From: Granulicella sp. L60
Lineage (GTDB): Bacteria; Acidobacteriota; Terriglobia; Terriglobales; Acidobacteriaceae
Length of the DNA stretch: 64,000 nucleotides
Assembly: GCF_009765825.1 (NCBI RefSeq)
Contig: NZ_LMUR01000020.1
Span: 491,500 to 555,499 of the forward strand
Direction of reading: 5' to 3'
In this document: one piece after another, positions 43,439 to 51,648 of the stretch
Position numbering within the stretch: the first letter of the stretch is position 1
Layout: the number at the start of each line of letters is the position of its first letter
Program-made: the position numbers and the translations under genes
Notes under the pieces: generated by a model
What the model was told of the DNA's origin: nothing
The model's database searches: none
What the model saw: only the letters and a program-made list of their open reading frames with translations

Positions 43439-45256
43439 ATGGCCGACTACATCTACCTGCTCGAGAATCGCCTGTCGAAAGCCCAGAGGGCAGCGCTGCT
43501 TGCTATACGCGAAGTAGCTAGAACCAAGGGACTTACTGTATTTCTGGTGGGTGGCGCAGTACGTGACATGACCAGCGGATCGCCTGTGCGCGATCTTGAT
43601 GTCGTGGTTCAGGGAAATGCCCTCAAGCTAAAGAAAGATATAGAGAAAGTACACGGCGCAATCTCCGGAGAGTCTGAAGCCGGACAGGCGCTGTTTGTAC
43701 GGTTTCCGGGTGGTGTGCGCATGGAGATTGGCAGCACTTTGTCAGCCACCTATCCGAAGCCCGGCAAACCCGTGTTCAAACCGGCGACCATCCTGGACGA
43801 CCTCCGGCGGCGGGACTTTACCGCCAATGCGATGGCGATTTCGCTCAATGATGGCTCCTATGGCCTGCTGATGGACCCGCTGAACGGCGTAGCTGACATT
43901 GAGAATCGCGAGCTGAGGCTGGTGAGCAACTACGGCTTCATCGAAGACCCGATCCGCATGGTTCGGGCAGCCAGGCTGATGGCGCGACTGGGCTGGCAGA
44001 TGGACGAGAAGACCCAGACCCGGTATGAGACCGGCAAGCAGGAGAACTACATCTCGGCGCTGGACGACTTCCATCGCGGCTACGAGACCGAAGAGATCTT
44101 CCACGAGGAGGACCCGCTACGGGTGTTGAAGCGGCTGGAGTCCGAAGGCTGGATGAAACATCTCTCACCCGCTCTATCGGTAGCCAAGGCGAACGTGGCG
44201 GAACTGGAACGCCTGCGCGACAGCCAGACCAAACTGCAGATGCAGGGAATTCACCCCGAGACCGCCTCGGCGAACTTCCCCCTGTTGACGGCGAAGATGG
44301 CTCCGAAGGATGTCGAGACGCTGAAGAAGAGCTTTCCGCGGCAGGGTTTTGTCTCCGAGATCGAATCCCTTGAGAACGAGGGCAAGGCATTTGCGGCGGA
44401 GTTGTCCGGAAAGGCTGCGACATCGCCCTCGCAGGCGTGGAAGATGCTGTATGCCGCCGCGCCGGAGTCAGTCCTGTGGGTAGCGCATACCTCGAAAAAC
44501 GCAAGTATTCAGGCAAAGTTCAAGGGATTCTTCAGCGAATGGGGATCGGCGAAGCAGAGAGTGCCCTATGCGCTGATGCAGGAGATGCGAATCGTTCCCG
44601 AACTGCCTGGCTATGACGAACTGGTCGACAAGCTCTTCTTTGAGTTGATGGACGGAAAGCTGGGAACGGTGGAAGAGATGAAGGCGTACCTCGAGCCGTA
44701 CTCTCCTCCCGCTCCCCCGCCTCCGGTGCATCTGCGCAGGCCCCGAGTCGCGAAGAAGGACGCGAAGCCGGCGAAGAGCAGGAAGAAGGCTGCAGTCGTG
44801 GTGGATGGTGAAGCGTCTGACGCGGCCGCCGCTGAGTCTCCCGATGGATCCGAGGCAAAGGCTGCGACCCCGGCGAAGAGCGCAACCACTGCGAAGAGCG
44901 TCGCACCAGCAAAGACAGCCCCTGCGGTAAAGGCAGCTCCCGCGAAGGCCGCACCTGCAAAGACTTCGGCGCCCGCCAAAGCAGCCACACCCGCGAAGAA
45001 GGCGACTCCTCCGGCGAAGTCTGCGCCAGCGAAGAAGGCACCAGCCAAAGCTCCGGCAAAGAAAGCGGTTGTCAAGGTTCCTGCGAAGAAGACCCCGGCA
45101 AAGGTCGCAGTCAAGAAAGCACCTGCGAAGGCTACTCCGAAGAAAGCGCCGGTCAAAGCCGTTGTAAAGAAGAAAGTTCCAGCGAAGAAGGCTGCCGTCG
45201 TCAAGAAGTCTCCGGCGAAAAAAGCTCCGGCAAAGACAGCAAAGAAGAAGCGCTAG
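43439..45256 (+). CDS. tRNA nucleotidyltransferase / poly(A) polymerase family protein with histone H1-like tail
   Basis: The 605-residue protein starts at the ATG at 43439. Residues about 1-420 are a class II nucleotidyltransferase: FLVGGAVRD, the metal pair in VRDLDVVV, RRRDFTANAMAISL, and the helical part IRMVRAARLMARLGW. Such enzymes add or repair the CCA end of tRNA or make poly(A) tails; no HD domain is seen. From about residue 422 to the end the chain is a roughly 184-residue Pro/Ala/Lys tail made of PAKKA-like units, ending in KTAKKKR, strongly basic and like histone H1 or AlgP. The tail would bind nucleic acid. A hairpin follows the stop. Confidence 0.88.
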   Translation: MADYIYLLENRLSKAQRAALLAIREVARTKGLTVFLVGGAVRDMTSGSPVRDLDVVVQGNALKLKKDIEKVHGAISGESEAGQALFVRFPGGVRMEIGSTLSATYPKPGKPVFKPATILDDLRRRDFTANAMAISLNDGSYGLLMDPLNGVADIENRELRLVSNYGFIEDPIRMVRAARLMARLGWQMDEKTQTRYETGKQENYISALDDFHRGYETEEIFHEEDPLRVLKRLESEGWMKHLSPALSVAKANVAELERLRDSQTKLQMQGIHPETASANFPLLTAKMAPKDVETLKKSFPRQGFVSEIESLENEGKAFAAELSGKAATSPSQAWKMLYAAAPESVLWVAHTSKNASIQAKFKGFFSEWGSAKQRVPYALMQEMRIVPELPGYDELVDKLFFELMDGKLGTVEEMKAYLEPYSPPAPPPPVHLRRPRVAKKDAKPAKSRKKAAVVVDGEASDAAAAESPDGSEAKAATPAKSATTAKSVAPAKTAPAVKAAPAKAAPAKTSAPAKAATPAKKATPPAKSAPAKKAPAKAPAKKAVVKVPAKKTPAKVAVKKAPAKATPKKAPVKAVVKKKVPAKKAAVVKKSPAKKAPAKTAKKKR

Positions 45257-45266
45257 TCGTTCGTAT

Positions 45267-45303
45267 GAAGCCGGGATGTCGGCGACTCCGCCGCCTCGGC
45301 TTC
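45267..45303 (+). terminator. Hairpin downstream of the tRNA nucleotidyltransferase gene
   Basis: GAAGCCG (45267-45273) pairs with CGGCTTC (45297-45303), and an inner GGCG/CGCC pair extends the structure. A short T-containing stretch (GCGTTTCTT) follows. It begins 11 bases after the stop codon and is a reasonable transcription terminator. Confidence 0.5.
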
Positions 45304-45460
45304 GCGTTTCTTAGAACATCGCATCACGAGCAAAGATCAACAATCCTACCTACTCTTTTCCTCTGCTCAAATCGAAGCTTGATGAGGCGATGAAAAATCT
45401 CGTCTGTTCGTAAAGCCTCGCGAGCGCAGGACACATCTTACCCGGTACGAGGTGAGATTC

Positions 45461-46051
45461 ATGGTTGTTGCGGTATTGCTTGGTTCGGTACGAAGCGATC
45501 GTATGGGAGGTCGAGCTGCGAAGTGGGCGATAGCGCAGCTCGAAAGACGGGGACACGAGGCGGTACTGGTGGATGCGGCTGAGTTGAAGCTGCCCATGTT
45601 GGACAAGATGTGGAAGGAACTCAAGAAGGACACATCGGACGAGTACAAGGATCTGCGAGTTAAGCTTGCTCCACTGGCTGAGCTATACGAACGCGTGGAC
45701 GGCTTCTGCATCGTCAGCGCGGAGTACAACCACTCCATTCCGCCCGCGATGACCAACCTGATCGACTACTTTCTGGAGGAGTATTTCTTCCGCCCATCGG
45801 CGATCATCTGTTATTCCACCACACCGTTCGGTGGTGTGAGGGCCGCGATGCAGCTGCGTGCTCTTCTGGCCGAGGCAGGTATGCCGTCGATCCCTTCGCT
45901 GCAGCCGATACCCGCGGTCGACAAGTCTCTAAGCCACGACGGCAAAGCTCTGACGCAGGAGCTGGCGGAGAATACCGGCAAGTTCTTCGACGAGTTCGAC
46001 TGGTACATGAGAGCGATGAAAGCAGAGCGCCAGAAGGGCGTGCCGTACTAA
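45461..46051 (+). CDS. NADPH-dependent FMN reductase family protein
   Basis: This 196-residue flavodoxin-like protein begins VVAVLLGSVRSDRMG, the FMN phosphate-binding loop of the family. It continues with FCIVSAEYNHSIPPAMTNLIDYF, the second FMN contact motif, and STTPFGGVRAAMQLRALLAEAGM. Members reduce FMN, quinones or azo compounds with NADPH. GAGGTGA just upstream supports the ATG at 45461; a GTG three codons earlier is less well placed. It is convergent with the oxidase operon and shows no functional link to it. Confidence 0.9.
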   Translation: MVVAVLLGSVRSDRMGGRAAKWAIAQLERRGHEAVLVDAAELKLPMLDKMWKELKKDTSDEYKDLRVKLAPLAELYERVDGFCIVSAEYNHSIPPAMTNLIDYFLEEYFFRPSAIICYSTTPFGGVRAAMQLRALLAEAGMPSIPSLQPIPAVDKSLSHDGKALTQELAENTGKFFDEFDWYMRAMKAERQKGVPY

Positions 46052-46076
46052 GTCCCACCAGAAACGCCATCAAAAA

Positions 46077-46289
46077 TTAGCGCTGCCGCTTCAGCAGAAG
46101 AAGCGTACCCAGGAACAGGCTCCCGGCGCTCACCGTCATGAAGATGATTGCGTGACGGTACGCGGCCTGGGTTCGCGGCGGCGTGGCAGCGGTGTTGTCC
46201 TGACACTGCGTGCAGCCTTGCGCATGGACGAACGGCGCGGACATAACGAGCGCTGTGAGCAGTACCGCATCCTGAAGAGACGTTCTCAT
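46077..46289 (-). CDS. Small membrane protein at the end of the heme-copper oxidase operon
   Basis: This 70-residue protein starts at the ATG at 46289, which overlaps the stop of the subunit III gene as ATGA. It has an N-terminal hydrophobic signal (DAVLLTALVMSAPFVHAQ), then a short CTQC cysteine pair and a C-terminal membrane segment (IIFMTVSAGSLFLGTLLLL) with a basic end. The tight coupling supports it as a real gene and as an accessory or assembly component, perhaps in place of subunit IV. The CxxC pair could bind copper, which is a guess. Confidence 0.7.
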   Translation of the reverse strand: MRTSLQDAVLLTALVMSAPFVHAQGCTQCQDNTAATPPRTQAAYRHAIIFMTVSAGSLFLGTLLLLKRQR

Positions 46290-47059
46290 TGAAAGAAGGC
46301 CAGCAGTCCAAAGAGGAAGAGCCAGAGGATGCCCATAGCGTGCCAGTACCACGCGGCGCCGTCCACCAGAATCTGTCGTGTCTCCAGCTGGCGCGAGACG
46401 TAGAGCCCTGTGAACGCAGCCAGCAGCGCACCGATCCCAAGAAACAAGTGCAGCGCGTGTGTGCCGGTAATCAGGTAGAAAAAGTGGCTGCTCTGGTTGG
46501 TGCGGAAGAATATCTGCTGGATCGCGAGTTGACGCCACGCCACCCACTGACCCGCGAGGAAGAGCATTCCGAGCACGATGGTAGCCGACAGCCAGGGAAG
46601 GGCACGGCGCGTGATTGGCTTCCCAAGCCCCAGCCACTCATCCATCACGTCGGTCTCGCGGAACATGTTGCGGCGCGCAATCTCCATCGTGACCGAGCTC
46701 AGCAGCAGAATTGCCGTGTTGAGCCACAGAATCGGCGGAATGGCCGTCGGCAGCCACTCGTTCACATAGTGGTTATAGGCGTCGAAGTGTCCGGTCGACT
46801 GATTCACGAAGAAGGTGCTAACTATGGCGACGAAGAACATCAGGTCGCTGGCGAGGGCGAAGAAGATCCCCATCCGGTAGCGGTGAAGACGTTCGTACGG
46901 ACCGCGATGACCGCGGCTGCGTTCGTTCCAGTTATCGCCGTCCCCGCCCCCCCCGGTGCGCTTGTCGGTCGGCGGACGACGGCCTGAGCCGTTGTCGTGG
47001 TCTTCTAACCGGCGCTTGCGTTCCGGCTCCGTTTTATTGGGCGTGATGGTCGCCGGCAT
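46286..47059 (-). CDS. Cytochrome c oxidase subunit III
   Basis: The 257-residue inner-membrane protein has the subunit III helix pattern: RMGIFFALASDLMFFVAIVS, WLPTAIPPILWLNTAILLLSS, FLAGQWVAWRQL, FFYLITGTHALHLFLGIGALL and YWHAMGILWLFLFGLLAFF. The GTHALHLFLG motif is strongly conserved in the family. The first 55 residues are hydrophilic with a Gly/Asp-rich stretch, an extension not usual in the family. The order is subunit II, I, III, small protein on the minus strand, with only 35 bases between I and III. Confidence 0.93.
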   Translation of the reverse strand: MPATITPNKTEPERKRRLEDHDNGSGRRPPTDKRTGGGGDGDNWNERSRGHRGPYERLHRYRMGIFFALASDLMFFVAIVSTFFVNQSTGHFDAYNHYVNEWLPTAIPPILWLNTAILLLSSVTMEIARRNMFRETDVMDEWLGLGKPITRRALPWLSATIVLGMLFLAGQWVAWRQLAIQQIFFRTNQSSHFFYLITGTHALHLFLGIGALLAAFTGLYVSRQLETRQILVDGAAWYWHAMGILWLFLFGLLAFFQ

Positions 47060-47094
47060 CGGGGTCTCTCTTCGGGAACACCTTGTGGAACAGC

Positions 47095-48909
47095 TTACTC
47101 CGGTTTCGGGTTTATGGCGCTCTCGAGTGCAGCTTGCACGACAATATCAGGTTCCCACTGCGGCAGAAACGTCTCTCCGGAGGGGCTGGATTGGTAGTGG
47201 CAGGGAGCGCGATGAACGGCAATCACCTGTATATGGGATGCGGTTGCCGCCAGAAAAGGATTAAAAGCTGGATGCCATTCGAGGGTTGTAGCCTGCCACG
47301 GGTTCGGCGGCGCGACGACGCCTCGCCGCAGACTGCGAATCAGGTTGAAGAGAAAGACAATCTGTGCGCAGGCCAGAAAGATAGCCGCGTATGTGATGTG
47401 GAGGTTGAGTGGGAGAGTGTGAGAGAGCAGCGCTCCGGCGGGGCTTAATGCGCCCCCAGCGCCGGGAACTCCGGTAAGCTGCGCATAGTGGCGGGGCTCG
47501 CCGGCCAGTCCGGTAAAGTGCATCGGCAGAAACGTGGCGTACGCTCCCACCAGCGTCAACCAGAAGTGCCATCTTCCAAGCGGCTCCGAGAGCAGGCGGC
47601 CGGGATGGCTGCGCGTAGCCGTCAACAGAGGAAACCAGTAGTACGTCGCAGCATAGAGACCAAAGATGCCGGCCATGGCCATGATGAGATGAAAGTGAGC
47701 CACGACGAAGAAGGTGTTGTGCAGGTATTCATCCAGAATGGGTTGGGCGAGGATCGGCCCGGTGAGACCGCCTGTGATGAAGAGGCTGACGAACCCGAGC
47801 GCGAAGAGCATGGCGGTGGTATATGTCGGGCTTGAGCGCCAGGTGGTGGCTAGCCAACTCAGTACCTTCGCGGCGGCTGGTAGCGCAATGGCCATCGTCG
47901 AGACCGAGAAGGCCGAGCTTGCGAACGGATTGAGACCGGCCACGAACATGTGGTGTCCCCAGAGCAGGATGCCGAGGAAGCCGATCAGCAGAGTCGTCGC
48001 GATCATCGTGCGATAGGCGAAGACGCGTCGGTGGCTGAAGTTCGCAAGCACCATCGACGTAAGCCCCATTCCCGGCAGGATCGCGATGTAGACCTCCGGG
48101 TGCCCGAAGAACCAGAAGAGATGAAGCCAGAGCAGGGGACTGCCGTCGCCGCCGCGATGAAGAACACCGTTGACGAGGTCGCCGGTGGGAAGGAAGAAGC
48201 TTGTGCCCGCGTGACGATCGCAGAAGAGTAAGAGGATCGCCGCCAGCAGCACCGAGAACGCGATAACGCTGAGCAGTGCCGCCGTAAACCATCCCCACAC
48301 CGTCAGCGGAAGACGCTCCCAGGTCATGCCGTGGCACCGGTTGCGAATGATGGTCGTCAGGATGTTGATGGAGCTCGCGGTGGAGGCGACCGCAAAGAGC
48401 GCAATCGAGGCCAGCCAGAGATCCATCCCCATTGCCTGGCCTGGACCGGCGCTGGCAATCGCGCTCAAGGGCGGGTAGGCTGTCCAGCCGGAGATAGCCG
48501 CGCCGCCAGGGACAAAGGTCGAGCTGAGCAGCGTCAGCAGTGCCACCGCCGTCATCCAGAAGCTGGCAGCATTGAGAAAAGGGAAGGCCATGCCCCGGGA
48601 GCCGATCTGGGCCGGAAGAATCAGGTTGCCAAAGCCTGCCTGCGGTGCCGTCGTCAGGACGAAGAACAGCATGATGGTGCCGTGGATGGTCACCAGCGCC
48701 AGATAGTCTTCAGGCAGGATCGGTCCATGCAGCGGCAGCGGCCAGTCCGGCCACACCAGGTGAATTCGCATAAGCAACGAGAGCACAGTTCCTATCGCCA
48801 CCGCGACCAGCGCAAGCACAAGGTACTGGACGCCGATGACGCGGTGATCGGTGGTGAACAGCCTGCTCCTGAAGAAGGACTGCTGCCGTGTTGCGTCTGC
48901 CGGACTCAT
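47095..48909 (-). CDS. ctaD: Cytochrome c oxidase subunit I
   Basis: This 604-residue heme-copper oxidase core subunit reduces oxygen to water and pumps protons. Ligands are visible: His76 (TIHGTIM) and His407 for the low-spin heme, His405 for the high-spin heme (VVAHFHLIM), and His270, His319 and His320 for CuB. Tyr274 in GHPEVYI is the cross-linked tyrosine, and Glu272 is present. The K-channel Lys348 is kept, but its neighbour reads PAAAK where PTGIK is usual. The D-channel entry, usually DMAFP, reads GMAFP with Gly106. It overlaps the subunit II gene as ATGA. Confidence 0.95.
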   Translation of the reverse strand: MSPADATRQQSFFRSRLFTTDHRVIGVQYLVLALVAVAIGTVLSLLMRIHLVWPDWPLPLHGPILPEDYLALVTIHGTIMLFFVLTTAPQAGFGNLILPAQIGSRGMAFPFLNAASFWMTAVALLTLLSSTFVPGGAAISGWTAYPPLSAIASAGPGQAMGMDLWLASIALFAVASTASSINILTTIIRNRCHGMTWERLPLTVWGWFTAALLSVIAFSVLLAAILLLFCDRHAGTSFFLPTGDLVNGVLHRGGDGSPLLWLHLFWFFGHPEVYIAILPGMGLTSMVLANFSHRRVFAYRTMIATTLLIGFLGILLWGHHMFVAGLNPFASSAFSVSTMAIALPAAAKVLSWLATTWRSSPTYTTAMLFALGFVSLFITGGLTGPILAQPILDEYLHNTFFVVAHFHLIMAMAGIFGLYAATYYWFPLLTATRSHPGRLLSEPLGRWHFWLTLVGAYATFLPMHFTGLAGEPRHYAQLTGVPGAGGALSPAGALLSHTLPLNLHITYAAIFLACAQIVFLFNLIRSLRRGVVAPPNPWQATTLEWHPAFNPFLAATASHIQVIAVHRAPCHYQSSPSGETFLPQWEPDIVVQAALESAINPKPE

Positions 48910-49679
48910 GGAGCAGCCCTCCGTTTAGACGCCAGCCAGCTGGCGAACTCATCCGGCGGCAGAACTCGCAGCGTTGCGTTCATCCGGTAGTGGCCAAGAC
49001 CGCAGAGCTGTGTGCAAAGGATCGCGTAGGTGCCTGGCGTCGTCGGCGTAAAGTGGATGTGAATCGTCTGCCCCGGAACAGCATTCTGCTTCAACCGCAT
49101 CGCAGGGACGGAGAAGCCGTGGATCACGTCCTGTGCCTTCAGGCGCAGATCCACCTCCCGACCCGCAGGCAGGACAAGCTCCGAGGTCACCTCATCGTCC
49201 GCGCCATGCGCATCGGCAGGATCAACTCCCAGCGGATTGCCCTCGCCGGGAGCAACCAGCTGAGCCCGCGTGGGGCCGAACGTCGCATCCGGCCCCGGAT
49301 AACGGAAGTACCACGCAAACTGCTCACCCGTGACCTCGACCTGCAGCGCCGCAGGATCGGCCCCGGTGTAGCGCGCGGCGGCCCACAGGCGCTCGGCCTT
49401 CACAGTGAGAAATGCAAACAGAATTGCCAGCGCGGCTAGTGGAAGGTACTCGACGCGCCACAGGTCGGCAGGCTCAGCTCGGCGACCGCCCAAAAGCCCG
49501 ACGCCTAGAATCACATGTATCAGGACGAGGAGACCGAGCGCGATCCAGAGGTTCAACAGTAGATGATGATCGAGCGCCAGGCCGTGCTCACTCGCGTTAG
49601 GAGGAAGCCCCCACGGACCTAGGAAGGCAGCCACTACATGCAGGCGTGCGACCAACGGCAACGTGCTGGTAAGGATCAC
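48906..49679 (-). CDS. Cytochrome c oxidase subunit II
   Basis: The 257-residue protein has two membrane segments (LLLNLWIALGLLVLIHVILGV and LAALAILFAFLTV) and a periplasmic cupredoxin domain. CuA ligands are His187 (VIHGFSVPAM), Cys222, Cys226, His230 and Met233 in CTQLCGLGHYRM. The central residue of the CxExC motif is Gln224 rather than Glu, a variant also seen in other subunits II. EQFAWYFRYPG is the conserved aromatic segment for cytochrome c electron entry. There is no C-terminal heme c domain, so it is aa3-like rather than caa3-like. First gene of the operon. Confidence 0.94.
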   Translation of the reverse strand: MILTSTLPLVARLHVVAAFLGPWGLPPNASEHGLALDHHLLLNLWIALGLLVLIHVILGVGLLGGRRAEPADLWRVEYLPLAALAILFAFLTVKAERLWAAARYTGADPAALQVEVTGEQFAWYFRYPGPDATFGPTRAQLVAPGEGNPLGVDPADAHGADDEVTSELVLPAGREVDLRLKAQDVIHGFSVPAMRLKQNAVPGQTIHIHFTPTTPGTYAILCTQLCGLGHYRMNATLRVLPPDEFASWLASKRRAAP

Positions 49680-49726
49680 ACCTCAAGGATACTGCCTGCT
49701 ACCAGATCCCTTGCCCAAAGCGATCT

Positions 49727-49930
49727 TCAGCCAATCTTTCCCTTAACGAAGGCGTAGATGCAACCGAAGATCAACGCAGCCACAAGAGCGAGCAGCGCTG
49801 TGGTCAGGAACGTGGAAAACGGCTCGCCGGAGCTATCCTCAGAGTGTTTTCGACTGCCGGTAAATAGGACAAATGGGTTACTCGACCTGCCCGGCTTGAT
49901 AACTCTGGTCGTCGCTGGACGAAACTTCAT
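49727..49930 (-). CDS. Small single-span membrane protein
   Basis: This 67-residue protein has a basic N terminus (MKFRPATTRVIKPGR) and one membrane segment (STFLTTALLALVAALIFGCIYAFV). It lies 47 bases upstream of the oxidase subunit II gene in the same direction. Its hydrophobic, clearly bounded segment suggests a real gene, but size makes this uncertain. It might be an oxidase accessory or unrelated. No family recognised. Confidence 0.5.
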   Translation of the reverse strand: MKFRPATTRVIKPGRSSNPFVLFTGSRKHSEDSSGEPFSTFLTTALLALVAALIFGCIYAFVKGKIG

Positions 49931-49977
49931 CAGTCGACACTAGCCGGATTGCCATAAAAAAGGCGTAACGCCGCACC

Positions 49978-50640
49978 CTAAACCTGAACCGCAGCTCGTT
50001 TCCGCACCACGTCCAGAAAGAACTGGTGGACCCGTGTATCGCCGCTCAGCTCCGGATGAAACGTCGCAGCCAGAAGATGTCCCTCGCGGACCAGAACAGG
50101 GAATCCATCCCGGCTGGCGAGCACCTCCACCTCCGGCCCCGTACGCGTAATGCGTGGAGCGCGGATAAAGACCATCTCCAGCGGCCCGCCCGGCAACTCC
50201 GTTGGCGCGGTCAAAATGGCGGAGTCGATCTGCCGGCCATACGCATTCCGTTCCACCGTCATATCCATCGCCGCGAGCGAGGTCTGGGCAGGGGATTGAA
50301 CGTCTTTGGCAAGCAGAATTGCTCCCGCGCAGGTGCCGAACGTTGGCGTCTGCAGAACGAAGGTCGAGAGCACGTCGAGAAACTGGTTTCGCTCGAGAAA
50401 CTTAAGCATCGTGGTCGACTCGCCGCCCGGAATAATGAGTCCATCAAGCGGTGATGGTTCGACCAGTTCGGCAGGGGTCCGAATCAACCTGGTGGTAACG
50501 CCAAGACTCGCCAGCGCCTTAGCATGTGCCTCATAAGCGCCCTGCAAGGCCAGGACTCCGATGGTGATCCCGGCGTCGGTCCCAGTCTTAGTTCCAGCCT
50601 GAATCTCAGTCGGGGCTGCGGCGTTTGGTCGCGGAGTCAT
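49978..50640 (-). CDS. pdxT: Pyridoxal 5'-phosphate synthase glutaminase subunit
   Basis: PdxT releases ammonia from glutamine for PdxS to build pyridoxal phosphate. From the ATG at 50640, with GGAGA upstream, the protein has 220 residues. It shows IGVLALQGAYEAHAKAL, the oxyanion segment GLIIPGGESTTM, the nucleophile in FGTCAGAILLAK (Cys), and the catalytic His and Glu in AATFHPELSGD. The first 25 residues are an uncommon Thr/Ala-rich extension. The open frame to 50841 has no family similarity. The partner pdxS is not in this window, whereas the two are often adjacent. Confidence 0.94.
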   Translation of the reverse strand: MTPRPNAAAPTEIQAGTKTGTDAGITIGVLALQGAYEAHAKALASLGVTTRLIRTPAELVEPSPLDGLIIPGGESTTMLKFLERNQFLDVLSTFVLQTPTFGTCAGAILLAKDVQSPAQTSLAAMDMTVERNAYGRQIDSAILTAPTELPGGPLEMVFIRAPRITRTGPEVEVLASRDGFPVLVREGHLLAATFHPELSGDTRVHQFFLDVVRKRAAVQV

Positions 50641-50813
50641 GATGTCTCCAGTATAGAGAATTCGATCGGCCTTCGGTCCTCCACGGCTGCGGCAAGCCCG
50701 CTTCGTAACCTCTTCCGTGGAGACCGCGTCCGAAGCATGGACCCCGCACAACATGCTAAAATCGCAACGTCGCACAGGCTTCAACCTGCGCAAAATCACC
50801 ACCGAGGTAGTCC

Positions 50814-51566
50814 ATGTCCGGCCACTCAAAATGGGCGACAATTAAGCATAAGAAGGGCGCGCTGGACGCGAAGCGCGGCAAGATCTTCACACGCCTGATC
50901 AAGGAAATTACCATCGCCGCCAAGACAGGCGGAGGCGGCGATCCCGACGGAAATCCAAGGCTCCGTGGAGCTATCGCAGCCGCCAAGGCCGAAAATATGC
51001 CTGCCGACAACATCAAGCGCGCCATCCAGCGCGGCACCGGCGAGCTCGAAGGCGTCAACTACGAGGAGATCACCTACGAGGGCTACGGTCCCGGTGGCGT
51101 TGCCGTCATCATCGACGTCCTCACCGATAACAAGAACCGTGCCGTCAGCGAGATCCGACACGCCTTCTCGAAGAACGGCGGCAACCTCGGGGCGGACGGC
51201 GCTGTCGCCTGGATGTTCACCAAGAAGGGCGTCATCACCATCGCCAAGTCCGAAGCAAACGAGGACAAGCTGACCGAGATTGTCCTCGAAGCGGGCGCCG
51301 AAGATCTCAACGACGAAGGCGAACACTGGGAGGTTCTTACCAACCCCAAGGACTTCGAGGCTGTCACCGAAGCCCTCAAGGCTGCCAAGATCGCCACCGA
51401 CCACGCCGAGGTCACGAAGATCGCCTCCACCTACACCAAGCTGGAAGGCTCACAGGCCAATGCCATGATCCGTCTCCTTGAGACCATCGAAGACCTGGAC
51501 GACACGCAAAACGTCTACTCCAACTTCGACTTCGACGAAGCCGCAGTCGCCAATGCGAGTCACTAA
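50814..51566 (+). CDS. yebC: YebC/PmpR family protein
   Basis: The 250-residue protein is the classic YebC/TACO1 family: MSGHSKWATIKHKKGALDAKRGK, NIKRAIQRGTGEL, YEGYGPGGVAVIIDVLTDNKNR, and FSKNGGNLGADGAVAWMF. Family members were named as transcription regulators; more recent work links YebC to ribosome function on hard-to-translate stretches. In many bacteria it precedes ruvC; no ruv gene follows here. A strong hairpin terminator lies about 25 bases after the stop. It is divergent from pdxT by 173 bases with no clear promoter. Confidence 0.95.
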   Translation: MSGHSKWATIKHKKGALDAKRGKIFTRLIKEITIAAKTGGGGDPDGNPRLRGAIAAAKAENMPADNIKRAIQRGTGELEGVNYEEITYEGYGPGGVAVIIDVLTDNKNRAVSEIRHAFSKNGGNLGADGAVAWMFTKKGVITIAKSEANEDKLTEIVLEAGAEDLNDEGEHWEVLTNPKDFEAVTEALKAAKIATDHAEVTKIASTYTKLEGSQANAMIRLLETIEDLDDTQNVYSNFDFDEAAVANASH

Positions 51567-51591
51567 ACTTCCACGGTAGCTAAGTTTCCAC

Positions 51592-51612
51592 GGCCGCCGT
51601 TCATCGGCGGCC
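51592..51612 (+). terminator. Hairpin terminator after yebC
   Basis: GGCCGCCG (51592-51599) and CGGCGGCC (51605-51612) form a perfect eight-base-pair stem with a five-base TTCAT loop. The T-rich TTCTTCT follows. This is a convincing intrinsic terminator for yebC. Confidence 0.75.
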
Positions 51613-51648
51613 TTCTTCTGCACCTGTCCCTGTAATCGGAGCTATCGA

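Noticed and set aside
44611..45204. Minus-strand Ala/Phe/Gly-rich membrane-like frame
   Set aside because: It is the antisense reading of the Lys/Ala/Pro repeat tail.
44880..45250. Internal tandem repeat as a separate repeat element
   Set aside because: The repetition is degenerate PAKKA coding text within one open frame and needs no separate element.
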